Shown: positions 23,235 through 31,001, counted from the stretch's first letter. The stretch: 33,818 bases of DNA from an uncultured Candidatus Nitrosopumilus sp. (GCA_905479565.1 CAJQMY010000004.1:1-33818); one strand, 5' to 3'. Notes: generated by a model not told the origin, from the sequence alone. Made by a program: numbers and translations.

Positions 23235-23327
23235 TCAAGAACGCGGTTTACCGGCTTTCTTTTTTTTACGTGTGTCAGCCCTTTGATCAGCATGTCTCAT
23301 GTGTTTATTTTTTTTTCTCATTGGCAT
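23235..23327 (-). CDS. Possible 30-residue highly basic protein
   Basis: From ATG 23327 the frame reads MPMRKKNKHMRHADQRADTR, then KKKKAGKPRS and a TGA stop. Over a third of residues are Lys or Arg, with almost no hydrophobic residues, as in tiny ribosomal or nucleic-acid-binding proteins, although it is not L41e. A weak A/T element lies about 27 bases upstream. It is divergent from nothing and lies between the HExxH gene and a small membrane gene on the same strand. Being so short, it may be chance, but the biased, clean composition in a gene-free 196-base gap argues for reality. Confidence 0.45.
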   Translation of the reverse strand: MPMRKKNKHMRHADQRADTRKKKKAGKPRS

Positions 23328-23391
23328 AATAATTTACTATATTTCGTGCTAGTTAATTGTTATCATTGATGGATAAAACGTCAAATTTCCA

Positions 23392-23547
23392 TTAATCAGA
23401 TTGTTTTATCAACAAGGCTAATCCAATGTTGCATATCACATCTTTGGCATCGGTTCCCATCGCCATTTGTTTTTTTAAAGAATCAATCATACTACTTACA
23501 CCAAAAGCAACGGGTGAAAAAGTAAGACCTAAAACCAATATTTCCAT
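23392..23547 (-). CDS. 51-residue single-helix membrane protein, unknown
   Basis: From ATG 23547 the protein starts MEILVLGLTFSPVAFGVSSM, one likely membrane helix, and continues as a polar helix SLKKQMAMGTDAKDVICNIG, ending in LALLIKQSD. An extension to TTG 23574 adds nine residues but is less likely. No family is recognised. It lies 97 bases beyond the 3' end of pus10 and may be expressed from its own A/T-rich promoter. Confidence 0.5.
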   Translation of the reverse strand: MEILVLGLTFSPVAFGVSSMIDSLKKQMAMGTDAKDVICNIGLALLIKQSD

Positions 23548-23643
23548 TATTGATAATGATATATTATTTTTCAATCAACCAATTCAATGTAGTTATCTAC
23601 ATTATCTTTTCATAAATCCAGAATAAAAACACCAGATCAAGAA

Positions 23644-24807
23644 CTAATTGTATTGTTTCGTATTTTTTGCTTGCATTTGAATTTCAAGAAAATCAAATTC
23701 TCGGCATTCACACGAAGTATCAAGAATAGTTGAAATTTCAGGAATAATATTATCACCAATAACAAATCGTTTGACTGGAAATCCGCCTTCAGCCTTTATT
23801 ATTAGAGTAAAGAGATTCTTTGAAATTTTTTTAGATTTCACATCAAAAATTTTCTTCTCTGAACGTTTCCCAGACTTTTCATAGACTAACACAGGACTAA
23901 TTGTAAGGTTTTTTAATTTTTTAAGACTTTTAGAATCAATTTGAGATGCAGTAGAAATTTTTATACTAATAACAGAATTGAATTTAAGAGGTTTTTTAGG
24001 AGATTCAAAAACGGACTTTAAATTATTGATTGTGATAGAATCAATAGATACATTAGATAATTTTACGTTTCTTTTACGAGGGTTTTGTATTTTTACAAAA
24101 AATGGCCTTCCATGCCCTAAAACCAAACTAGATTTATCCTCACCTCCAATCCATGTAAATTTTGCAGTTGTCCCTCCAAATTTTTGGAAAACTAATTTGG
24201 AGATTACTCCTTCCACACTATCATATTCTGTGATACCATGAAAATTGCAAACCCTACATCCTTTTCCAGAACAATTATCGCAGGGTTTTTGTTTTTGAGA
24301 AAAACCCCTTATAGACTTGATATATCTTCCAGAAAGAGTAATGGACTTAGAACGCAACTCACATAATTCATCTTTAAAATTTAAAATAAAAGTCACATCT
24401 GGATCAAGATGATTAATTGTTTTTTTTGTTTTTTTAGAATATAATTTTCCCATTTCTTTTGTGATGTCAGTCTTGATACTATCAATTCCTTTTAGTTTGT
24501 ATTGAGATCTAATGAAATCATCCCTATCAACAACAGAAGGTTTTATCAAAGAACCAATACTGAATGTTTTAAAATAATAATCAGCAGATTTGTCAAGCAT
24601 CAATTTTAAAAAATGATCGAGATGTTCAAACAAATTTTTACACACATAGCATTTTTCTGTAGAATTTCGATTTAATTTTTTACCAAGAAGTTTATTTGAC
24701 GAAAGATGCAATTGTTTTGAAAACAATCTGCCTAAACAATAGTTACATAAATTGTATTTTTTAGTAATTTTATTTGCTAGAGGAATGATTTGCTGGTAAT
24801 TAGACAT
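23644..24807 (-). CDS. pus10: tRNA pseudouridine(54/55) synthase Pus10
   Basis: A 387-residue Pus10 homologue that makes pseudouridine 55 (and 54) in archaeal tRNA, replacing bacterial TruB. The N-terminal zinc site is formed by C21, C24, C53 and C56 (CNYC and CYVC). A THUMP-like region follows, then the catalytic domain with WIGGEDKSSLVLGHGRPF; D224 in GGED is the expected catalytic Asp. The usual motif is closer to GREDVDVRMLGTGRPF, so the Arg before ED and the residues after it differ. An extra Cys set, CDNCSGKGCRVC (176-187), looks like a second zinc knuckle. It follows srp54 by 21 bases on the same strand and likely shares its transcript. Confidence 0.92.
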   Translation of the reverse strand: MSNYQQIIPLANKITKKYNLCNYCLGRLFSKQLHLSSNKLLGKKLNRNSTEKCYVCKNLFEHLDHFLKLMLDKSADYYFKTFSIGSLIKPSVVDRDDFIRSQYKLKGIDSIKTDITKEMGKLYSKKTKKTINHLDPDVTFILNFKDELCELRSKSITLSGRYIKSIRGFSQKQKPCDNCSGKGCRVCNFHGITEYDSVEGVISKLVFQKFGGTTAKFTWIGGEDKSSLVLGHGRPFFVKIQNPRKRNVKLSNVSIDSITINNLKSVFESPKKPLKFNSVISIKISTASQIDSKSLKKLKNLTISPVLVYEKSGKRSEKKIFDVKSKKISKNLFTLIIKAEGGFPVKRFVIGDNIIPEISTILDTSCECREFDFLEIQMQAKNTKQYN

Positions 24808-24828
24808 GCTAGATTAAAATTTGTATTA

Positions 24829-26157
24829 TTATCCCAATCCCATTTTTCTAAGAGTGCCTTGCATCTGCCTGCCTTTTGATGCTTTCATCATGTTCTTAGA
24901 ATTTTTATAATTTTTAATTAATTCTTTAACTTCACCTTCAGGCCATCCTGAACCACGAGCAATTCTTTTAATTCTAGATGAATTAAGTAATCCTTCAGGA
25001 TCTGCTTTTTCTGCTTTAGTCATGCTTTGAATTATAAATCGCCATTTTGTAACTCGACCTTCCATTTGATCTACTTGATCTCCTTTTGCCATTCCAGAAA
25101 GTCCCGGCATACTATCAAGAATCCCTTGTAATGAACCCATTTTACTGACGTCTTCTAACTGAGAAAGAAAATCCTCCATGTTCATTTTTCCACTAGAGAT
25201 TCTTTTCATTCTTACATCATCGCCCTCATTTTCCAAACGTTTAGCTAAATCTAACACAGCTTGAATATCACCCATCCCAAGTAATCTTCCAACAAATCGA
25301 GTAGGAGAAAATTTTTCTAAATCATCAATTCGTTCACCGGTTCCTATGTACATTATTTGTGCACCAGTAGCTGCGGATGCCGCAAGCGCACCACCACCTT
25401 TTGCAGAGCTATCCAATTTGGTAATTATGACACCACCAACTGGAATCGTCTTATGGAATGCTTCAGCTTGATTGAAACATTGCTGTCCAATTGTGCCATC
25501 AATTACCAGTAAAGCCAAATCAGGATCCGCTACTTTGTTAATTCGGTCCATTTCTTCCAATAGATCTTGGTCTTCCTTATGACGACCAGCTGTATCAATT
25601 AGAATTACATCTAATGTTTTTCCTGCAAAATATTTTAGTCCGTTTTTAACAATATTTGGAGAGTCTTTGTTGTTTTCTTCACCATATACTTCGACATTTG
25701 ATTTTTCACACATGGTTTTCAATTGAACTAACGCTCCTGGCCTATAGGTGTCAGCACCTACAACTCCAACTGCATATCCTTGATGTGTTAGAAATTTAGC
25801 AAGTTTTGAGGTCACCGTAGTTTTTCCACTACCTTGAATTCCAAGTAGAATAATCTTGTTTTGTTTTCCAGATTTAAAATCAAATTCAGATTCACCACCT
25901 AGCAATTTTGAAAGTTCATCATATAGGATCTTTACAATGTGATCCTTTCTAGAAAGCCCCGGTGGAGGGATCTCATTTAGAGCACGCTCTTCAAGATGCT
26001 GGGTAATTTTTAAGACAAGTCGTACATTAACATCAGATTGCAGTAAGGCTCTTTGAACATCCTTAGATAATTCTTTTATCAGTTCCTCATCTATACCTGA
26101 AGATTTTACAATTTTTTTAATTGCATCACCTAAACTAGTCTTAAGACCATCAAGCAT
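24829..26157 (-). CDS. srp54: Signal recognition particle GTPase SRP54
   Basis: A 442-residue SRP54, the GTPase that binds signal peptides and 7S RNA and docks to FtsY at the membrane. The N domain is followed by the G domain: P-loop GIQGSGKTT at 106-114, VGADTYRPGA, DTAGRHKED, ITKLDSSAKGGGAL. The Met-rich M domain follows, with MNMEDFLSQLEDV, GMAKGDQVDQMEGR and the C-terminal SRIKRIARGSG RNA-binding segment. Its ATG overlaps the end of dph6 by 8 bases and pus10 follows 21 bases later. SRP19, its partner, is encoded at 32788-33087. Confidence 0.97.
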   Translation of the reverse strand: MLDGLKTSLGDAIKKIVKSSGIDEELIKELSKDVQRALLQSDVNVRLVLKITQHLEERALNEIPPPGLSRKDHIVKILYDELSKLLGGESEFDFKSGKQNKIILLGIQGSGKTTVTSKLAKFLTHQGYAVGVVGADTYRPGALVQLKTMCEKSNVEVYGEENNKDSPNIVKNGLKYFAGKTLDVILIDTAGRHKEDQDLLEEMDRINKVADPDLALLVIDGTIGQQCFNQAEAFHKTIPVGGVIITKLDSSAKGGGALAASAATGAQIMYIGTGERIDDLEKFSPTRFVGRLLGMGDIQAVLDLAKRLENEGDDVRMKRISSGKMNMEDFLSQLEDVSKMGSLQGILDSMPGLSGMAKGDQVDQMEGRVTKWRFIIQSMTKAEKADPEGLLNSSRIKRIARGSGWPEGEVKELIKNYKNSKNMMKASKGRQMQGTLRKMGLG

Positions 26158-26839
26158 TGAAATTCAACCCTGCATCCACTATTTCAAACCTTCCTCTATA
26201 ACCATCCCATTGTTTTTTAGACTGTTTTATTTCGATCGAATTTGTAAAGAGGGGGCATTGGATTACAAATGTTTCAGCCTCACCCCCTTCAAAATTTAAA
26301 TTAAAACCAAATTTTTTAGACAAATTTTCCAACAATACCATGTCAGATTTTAAAATAGTTTTCCCCAACCATGAATCATCCATTCCATCAGATGATACAG
26401 TAGTCACAATAAAATTAAATTCAGAATCAAGTAGTTCATTCATGTAATGTTCGGGATCTGTATTCCATAAAGGTGCAATAACTTTCAAATTCAATTTTAA
26501 ACAAATATTTTCAAACTTGTCTTTCTGAAATCTACTTTGTATTCCACCGTAGACCAACCCTTCAATTTGGAATTGTTCTTTTGCATTTTGTAATAAATTT
26601 TCAATAAGAGTTAATTCATTGTCAGTTTCATCTGAAACTGAAGCAATAGTCAGTTGGGGAATATTCATAGATTCTGATTGTAATTTTGTCCATTTCATGT
26701 TTGGATGATGTAACAAATGACTTTCATCAGATTTTGGAAATATACTCAGCAGACATTTTATGTCATGCCCTTGTTTTTTAGCAACATAAATTGCATATGT
26801 GCTATCTTTTCCTCCTGAAAAAAGAGATGCTAATTTCAT
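26150..26839 (-). CDS. dph6: Diphthine-ammonia ligase (Dph6-type ATP pyrophosphatase)
   Basis: A 229-residue PP-loop enzyme with LFSGGKDSTYAIY at the N-terminus and the Dph6/MJ0570-type segments GLVYGGIQSRFQKDKFE, LKVIAPLWNTDPE and FNLNFEGGEAETFV. Dph6 performs the last step of diphthamide synthesis on aEF2, amidating diphthine with ammonia and ATP. The ATG 26839 follows a run of A/T that includes TTAAAAAA about 27-35 bases upstream. It heads the srp54-pus10 unit and overlaps srp54 by 8 bases, so this operon joins protein targeting with two modifications of the translation apparatus. Confidence 0.9.
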   Translation of the reverse strand: MKLASLFSGGKDSTYAIYVAKKQGHDIKCLLSIFPKSDESHLLHHPNMKWTKLQSESMNIPQLTIASVSDETDNELTLIENLLQNAKEQFQIEGLVYGGIQSRFQKDKFENICLKLNLKVIAPLWNTDPEHYMNELLDSEFNFIVTTVSSDGMDDSWLGKTILKSDMVLLENLSKKFGFNLNFEGGEAETFVIQCPLFTNSIEIKQSKKQWDGYRGRFEIVDAGLNFNA

Positions 26840-26956
26840 TATCTAAAAACAATTCAATTCAACAAATTTTTTAAGTTTATTGAAAAAGGACGCTTCAATA
26901 CTCATAATCGTCATCACAAAATCAGACGGCTTTTCCGATAATCATTAGCATCCGCA

Positions 26957-27367
26957 CTAGTTCTTAATGCGCATTATTTTAGTTCTATCCATTACAACCC
27001 AGTATTCTACATTTTGACCATTTTCCAACTTACCTTTAACTTCATCGTCAATCAAAGATATGTCAATAGTCTCAAAACTTTCAGAATCCATAACTTGAAT
27101 GGTATCACCATTAATTGAGATAATTTGACCAATTTTTTTGTTAATCATTGGAATATGAATTTGCATACTGACAGGCCCAACATGAGGTCTTTTTTGACCA
27201 TCAAAAATTCCTTCACCTACAATTCTTGCTTTTGCTGCACCGTGTTTACCTGGTTTTGAAGTATCATACTCTACAATTCTACAAGGTTCACCACTGGGCT
27301 GATCTGAGTGAGGCAATAGAATGTATGAACCAATTTTTAAAGAACCAAGATCAGATGGTTTACTCAT
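26957..27367 (-). CDS. eif5a: Translation initiation factor 5A
   Basis: A 136-residue aIF5A, which relieves ribosome stalling and carries a hypusine (or deoxyhypusine) made on a single Lys. The loop TSKPGKHGAAKAR is intact with K41 as the modification site. The C-terminal OB domain follows (KIGQIISINGDTIQVMD). Length and start are normal for archaea. TTAAATATT on the minus strand lies about 24 bases before the ATG. Deoxyhypusine synthase is not in the window. Confidence 0.96.
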   Translation of the reverse strand: MSKPSDLGSLKIGSYILLPHSDQPSGEPCRIVEYDTSKPGKHGAAKARIVGEGIFDGQKRPHVGPVSMQIHIPMINKKIGQIISINGDTIQVMDSESFETIDISLIDDEVKGKLENGQNVEYWVVMDRTKIMRIKN

Positions 27368-27386
27368 GAAAAATAGTTTTTGGTCG

Positions 27387-27395
27387 AATATTTAA
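27387..27395 (-). promoter_or_regulatory. TATA box for aIF5A
   Basis: Minus-strand TTAAATATT, centred about 24 bases before the ATG at 27367, fits a leaderless transcript. Confidence 0.5.
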
Positions 27396-27400
27396 CTTTT

Positions 27401-28012
27401 CTACTTTAACTTATCAAGAATTGAAAGGCTCATCAAATTAGTCATCGCCATTCCCTTTCGATTAACATCTCTTCTAGTTTGATCACAGTATTTATTCACA
27501 CTCTGATGACTTTTTTCGCTTGCAACTTCAATTACAACAATATGTTCAGAATAAGGAAATGTGAATTTTGAAGAGTTTAAGCAAAATGTGTTCATATTTC
27601 CTAGTCCCGCCATCTCAATTTTATCCCTTTTTAGTAAAAGATTTGCAATGTCTTGTAAATCATCTCCTTCATCACCATATTCTAAATAATAAACAGAGAT
27701 AAAATGCGTATCACCTTTAACTTCTCTTTGAAAAAGATCATCTTTGATGTTAAAGACAAAAGATGTTTTTTTTTGATTATGAACTGTAAGATCTTTTAAA
27801 ATTTGTTCACCATCTTTAAATTTAGCTAAAATGTAATGGTTTGTAGAATAAGAAAAATAGGGCTTACTTTCACTAGAAAATGTTCCTGTAACAAAGTAGA
27901 TTTTTTCAATATTTTTTGATTTTGTCCAAGTCTCTTTTAGCTCAACAGAATCATGATTGTGCAGATATGGTGCACATACATATCCAGAATAAGAGAGTTT
28001 CAGTTTAGACAT
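27401..28012 (-). CDS. Hypothetical protein, alpha/beta, no known family
   Basis: A 203-residue soluble-looking protein. Visible segments are KLSYSGYVCAPYLHNHDSVE at the start, strand-rich IYFVTGTF and HYILAKFKDGEQ, an acidic YYLEYGDEGDDLQDIANLLL, strand FPYSEHIVVIEVASEKS and a C-terminal helical part with RRDVNRKGMAMTNLMSLS. There are no clear metal ligands or nucleotide loops, no signal peptide and no membrane helix. ATG 28012 has TATTTAT on the plus strand (ATAAATA on minus) about 28 bases upstream. It lies 33 bases before the aIF5A start, separated by the aIF5A promoter. I do not recognise the family. Confidence 0.75.
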   Translation of the reverse strand: MSKLKLSYSGYVCAPYLHNHDSVELKETWTKSKNIEKIYFVTGTFSSESKPYFSYSTNHYILAKFKDGEQILKDLTVHNQKKTSFVFNIKDDLFQREVKGDTHFISVYYLEYGDEGDDLQDIANLLLKRDKIEMAGLGNMNTFCLNSSKFTFPYSEHIVVIEVASEKSHQSVNKYCDQTRRDVNRKGMAMTNLMSLSILDKLK

Positions 28013-28036
28013 AACGATTTGAAAATAATTTTAGAG

Positions 28037-28043
28037 TATTTAT
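28037..28043 (-). promoter_or_regulatory. TATA box for the 203-residue hypothetical gene
   Basis: Minus-strand ATAAATA, centred about 28 bases before the ATG at 28012. Confidence 0.45.
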
Positions 28044-28122
28044 GCATATACAAATCATGACGATCAAATTTGAATTTCATCTACGATAGTTTTTTAATAG
28101 TAGAAATCTTCATTTTTTTTGT

Positions 28123-28249
28123 CCCGTGGTAGCTCAGCCTGGTAGAGCTCCTGGCTGTAGTTGTTGGCTTTAGATGGCTAAACGAATAACAGCCCATCAG
28201 GCATACAGAAACCGGGTTGTCGATGGTTCAATTCCGTCCCGCGGGACCA
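28123..28249 (+). tRNA. tRNA-Tyr (anticodon GTA) with a ~50-nt intron, CCA encoded
   Basis: The cloverleaf folds by hand: acceptor CCCGTGG with CCGCGGG, T8-A9, D-stem GCTC/GAGC, anticodon stem CCTGG with CCGGG (one T-G pair), variable TTGTC, T-stem GATGG/CCGTC around TTCAATT, discriminator A and encoded CCA at 28247-28249. The anticodon GTA is at 28157-28159. C1-G72 and A73 are the archaeal/eukaryotic tyrosine identity elements. The intron is 28161-28210, between positions 37 and 38. CTGT in the anticodon loop can pair with ACAG near the intron end, giving a bulge-helix-bulge for the splicing endonuclease; exact cut sites could shift by a base. An A/T element at 28092-28100 may be its promoter, and TTTTT follows the 3' end. 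Confidence 0.93.
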
Positions 28250-28325
28250 CAAATTTTTAAAAATAATAAAAAGATAGACTAGTTTAAGAAAACAAGATGA
28301 AATCTTAAATTAAAAAATTTATTGC

Positions 28326-28520
28326 CTATGCTGATTTTTTGACTTGTTGTGCTGCTGGGCCTTTTTGGCCTTCACCTACTACAAACTCAACTTTATCGCC
28401 TTCGTTGATGAATCCGTCAACATCTGATTTATGAACAAACAGATCGTCTCCACCCTCTCTTTCAATAAAACCAAAGCCTTTTGTTCGGTTAAACCATTTT
28501 ACGGTGCCTTGTTCTGACAT
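28326..28520 (-). CDS. Cold-shock domain protein (CspA family)
   Basis: A 64-residue single cold-shock domain of canonical bacterial length: [20 protein letters not shown] with RNP1 (KGFGFI) and DLFVHKSDV as RNP2. It binds single-stranded RNA or DNA and acts as an RNA chaperone. Such proteins are widespread in bacteria but patchy in archaea, where thaumarchaea and some haloarchaea have them, so an old transfer from bacteria is likely. Minus-strand TTAATATA lies about 28 bases before the ATG. Confidence 0.95.
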   Translation of the reverse strand: MSEQGTVKWFNRTKGFGFIEREGGDDLFVHKSDVDGFINEGDKVEFVVGEGQKGPAAQQVKKSA

Positions 28521-28544
28521 TACTTCTGAACAATTTATTCACTA

Positions 28545-28552
28545 TATTAACT
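28545..28552 (-). promoter_or_regulatory. TATA box for the cold-shock gene
   Basis: Minus-strand TTAATATA, centred about 28 bases before the ATG at 28520. Confidence 0.5.
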
Positions 28553-28587
28553 AAAGCATCAAAATGAAATTAACAACAAGGTAAAGA

Positions 28588-28899
28588 TCAGAAATCTTTT
28601 GGAATGTGGTTTTGATCTTTAAGCCATTCAACTTGAGGAAGCGTAAATCTCCAAACAATATCTCCACGCTCATTTTCTTTAAAATCCCAAGGAGCAATAA
28701 TTACAATATCATTATCTCTAATCCAAACTCTTCTCTTTAATTTACCTCTAATTCTTCCACGTCTAGTAACATTGTCATCACATTTTATCATCACATTTTC
28801 GCCTCCCATCATTTTTAAAACACGACCGAAAAGTTCACCCTCTTCAGGCAATCTGATTTCTTTTAGTGCACTCTCATTTTTTACTTGACGCTTACCCAT
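28588..28899 (-). CDS. eif1a: Translation initiation factor 1A
   Basis: A 103-residue aIF1A with the S1/OB fold that occupies the ribosomal A site during initiation. Family blocks: LPEEGELFGRVLKMMGGENV, VTRRGRIRGKLKRRVWIR, DIVIIAPWDF. I set the start at ATG 28899 (MGKRQVKNES), because the TATA-like TTATAT at 28922-28927 lies 25 bases upstream. The ATG at 28923 sits in that box, and ATG 28914 is too close to it. The C-terminus KDQNHIPKDF is short. Confidence 0.95.
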   Translation of the reverse strand: MGKRQVKNESALKEIRLPEEGELFGRVLKMMGGENVMIKCDDNVTRRGRIRGKLKRRVWIRDNDIVIIAPWDFKENERGDIVWRFTLPQVEWLKDQNHIPKDF

Positions 28900-28921
28900 G
28901 TCGTTTATTTCCATAGTCAGC

Positions 28922-28927
28922 ATATAA
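28922..28927 (-). promoter_or_regulatory. TATA box for aIF1A
   Basis: Minus-strand TTATAT, centred about 25 bases before ATG 28899. It argues against the two upstream in-frame ATGs at 28914 and 28923. Confidence 0.5.
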
Positions 28928-28979
28928 CTGGTAGGGTTATCAGAAGAAAAAAATTAAACATAAGAGATTTTTATCAAGC

Positions 28980-29558
28980 ATGATAAAAAAACATATGAAA
29001 TTCAGATGTGTTGATGAATGCGCTCAATGTTGTATTGAAAGGGAATATTATCCAAGTAAAAAATTTGGCAAAATAGGAGTATTAATTCTTCCAGAAGAAA
29101 AAGAAAGAATTGAAAATATTGCAATTAAAAATAATTTAGAAATTAAGATTTTACCAAGAATAGGGATTTCTGAAAACAAAAATATATTCCCGACAAAAAT
29201 TTTAGCATACCAACTAATGGGAACTGAAAAAAATGGGAATACATGCCCATTTTTAGATACAGATAGTGGTGATAAATCACCGCATGGTGGATTTCCATGC
29301 AAGATATACAATGAAAGGCCTCTTGCATGTACAGCATATCCTCTAATTGAATCAAACCCAATCACACTTGATCAAAAATGCAAATTCTGTAAAGAACATA
29401 AAAATGCTAATGGAAATCTAAATACTGAAACTGAAGCGCTTTTGAAAATTAAAGAAAAAATGATTCCAGATAAACAAATCATTTGGAGATACGCAACAAA
29501 TGTTGGCGAGATAGATGATCAAAAAATATTGAAATCAGGTTGGATTTTAGAAGAGTGA
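28980..29558 (+). CDS. YkgJ-family cysteine-cluster protein
   Basis: A 192-residue protein of the YkgJ/CxxCxxCC family. The N-terminal FRCVDECAQCC supplies C10, C14, C17 and C18; later come TCPFLD, FPCKIYNERPLACTAYPL and KCKFCKEH. The family is thought to bind zinc or an Fe-S cluster, and its role is unclear. The start is ATG 28980; ATG 28995 is possible. It is divergent from aIF1A. Its stop codon overlaps the first codons of a broken HTH gene, so the two may once have formed an operon. Confidence 0.87.
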   Translation: MIKKHMKFRCVDECAQCCIEREYYPSKKFGKIGVLILPEEKERIENIAIKNNLEIKILPRIGISENKNIFPTKILAYQLMGTEKNGNTCPFLDTDSGDKSPHGGFPCKIYNERPLACTAYPLIESNPITLDQKCKFCKEHKNANGNLNTETEALLKIKEKMIPDKQIIWRYATNVGEIDDQKILKSGWILEE

Positions 29559-29800
29559 AGACACCAAACATAGGAATCAGTACAAATTTAGTCAAAAATT
29601 CAAAAAGCATCATCTCTTTATGTAAAGATGATGGGGCAAATTTAAACAAAGTTGATCAAAAAATCATAAAAATTCTAAATAACAGTATAAGAATTCCATC
29701 AGAAGAAATTACATCCTGATTAAGAATAGATCACGACGTTTCAAATATAGTAATTAAAAAGTAAATAGAGCATCTAAAAAAAGGCTGTATCATAAAATGA
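29555..29800 (+). pseudogene. Broken Lrp/AsnC-like HTH gene with two in-frame stops
   Basis: A single frame from GTG 29555 (overlapping the YkgJ-like gene's stop) gives an 82-codon reading interrupted by TGA at 29717-29719 and TAA at 29762-29764, ending with TGA at 29798-29800. The pieces read VDQKIIKILNNSIRIPSEEI, then LRIDHDVSNIVIKK, then IEHLKKGCIIK. This is the DxxIIxxL...I...L.ID...V...I..L...G.I pattern of the winged HTH in Lrp/AsnC regulators. No C-terminal ligand-binding domain follows. I read it as a decayed regulator. The homology is by pattern only and the region is otherwise gene-free. Confidence 0.6.
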
Positions 29801-29927
29801 TGCAAAGCAATTCTAACAAAGACGTCATGAATTAATTAATACTAGGATGAGTTAATACAACTTGATTTAGTAACAAATAACAATAATCAATTTTTTCTGT
29901 TATAAGATTTTGTAGCTTCGTATTGAA
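29801..29927. other. Gene-free spacer before the alcohol dehydrogenase 3' end
   Basis: AT-rich, with no convincing frame. Together with the broken HTH gene it forms the 369-base stretch without an intact gene between the YkgJ-like and alcohol dehydrogenase genes. Confidence 0.4.
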
Positions 29928-30980
29928 CTATGGGTTTATCACTGCACGACCAATGATTTTTCGAGCCTTAAGATCTTCAAGAGCAGCATTAGCATCTTCA
30001 AGAGAATATCTTTTAGAGATAACTGGATTAATTACACCTTTTCTTGCAAGATCAAGAAGTTCCACCATATCATTATAATTTCCAGTATATGCACCTTGAA
30101 TAGTAATGGATTTTAATGGAATTGACACAAGAGATATTTCAAGAGAACCTCCAAACAATCCAACCAGAATAAGATTTCCACGTTTTCTTAAAACAGCCAA
30201 ACCAGTTTTCACCGTTGGGGGAGCATTAACAAAATCAATAACACTGTCAGCACCTTTGTCATTACATATTGAAAGAATTTTTTTGACAGTATCAGAATCT
30301 TTAGAATTTACAGTAAAATGAGCACCCATTTCTTTAGCAGTTTCTAATTTTTTATCATCCAAGTCAACACAGATAATTTTAGCATCTGTAATTTCACGAG
30401 CAATTTGAACTCCCATCAATCCCAATCCACCAGCACCTATAATTACAACAAACTCAGGAGAGTTTTGATTTGCTTTTTTAACTGCAGTATATGCCGTTAA
30501 TCCAGAACAAGCAAGTGAAGTAGCAGCATCAGGATCTACGCCGTCAAGTTTTGCCAAATATTTAGAATCAGGAATTAAAGTATAGTCAGCATAACCGCCA
30601 TTTTGAAAAAGGCCCATAGATTTTGGCGTATCACATAAATTTTCATTTCCTACTTTACACGCAGGACATTCTCCACAACCCATCCAAGGAAAGACTAGAA
30701 CATCATCACCTACTGAAACATTAGAAACATTTTCTCCAATTTTTTCAATAGTTCCAACAATTTCATGTCCAGGAGTGACGGGATATTTCACACCCCTATC
30801 AGTGACTTTCAAAAATTGACCATCTCCAAGATCATACCCACCCTCCCACAAGTGTAAATCACTATGACAGACACCTTCGGACTTTACCTTTAGTAGAACC
30901 TGTGTTCCCTGAGGTCTTGGGTTTTCAGATTCAGATATAGTAAGAGGTTCATTTGGACCTGGAATTTGGGCAGATTTCAT
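29928..30980 (-). CDS. adh: Zinc-dependent alcohol dehydrogenase (MDR family)
   Basis: A 350-residue medium-chain dehydrogenase. Catalytic zinc ligands: C38 in GVCHSDLHLWEGG, and His/Glu in TPGHEIVG. The structural zinc loop CGECPACKVGNENLC is complete. The Rossmann motif GAGGLGLMG is followed by IICVDLDDKK, whose Asp suggests NAD rather than NADP. It oxidises primary or secondary alcohols or reduces aldehydes; the substrate is unknown. The start is ATG 30980 with a minus-strand TTATATT about 25 bases upstream. It is divergent from scpA. Confidence 0.93.
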   Translation of the reverse strand: MKSAQIPGPNEPLTISESENPRPQGTQVLLKVKSEGVCHSDLHLWEGGYDLGDGQFLKVTDRGVKYPVTPGHEIVGTIEKIGENVSNVSVGDDVLVFPWMGCGECPACKVGNENLCDTPKSMGLFQNGGYADYTLIPDSKYLAKLDGVDPDAATSLACSGLTAYTAVKKANQNSPEFVVIIGAGGLGLMGVQIAREITDAKIICVDLDDKKLETAKEMGAHFTVNSKDSDTVKKILSICNDKGADSVIDFVNAPPTVKTGLAVLRKRGNLILVGLFGGSLEISLVSIPLKSITIQGAYTGNYNDMVELLDLARKGVINPVISKRYSLEDANAALEDLKARKIIGRAVINP

Positions 30981-31001
30981 AGTAGAGATTTTCTTCTTAA
31001 C

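Noticed and set aside
28326-28520. Cold-shock gene as part of a recent mobile element
   Set aside because: There are no flanking repeats, integrase or composition shift, and such genes are known in thaumarchaea. The tRNA nearby has no duplicated 3' end that would mark an attachment site.
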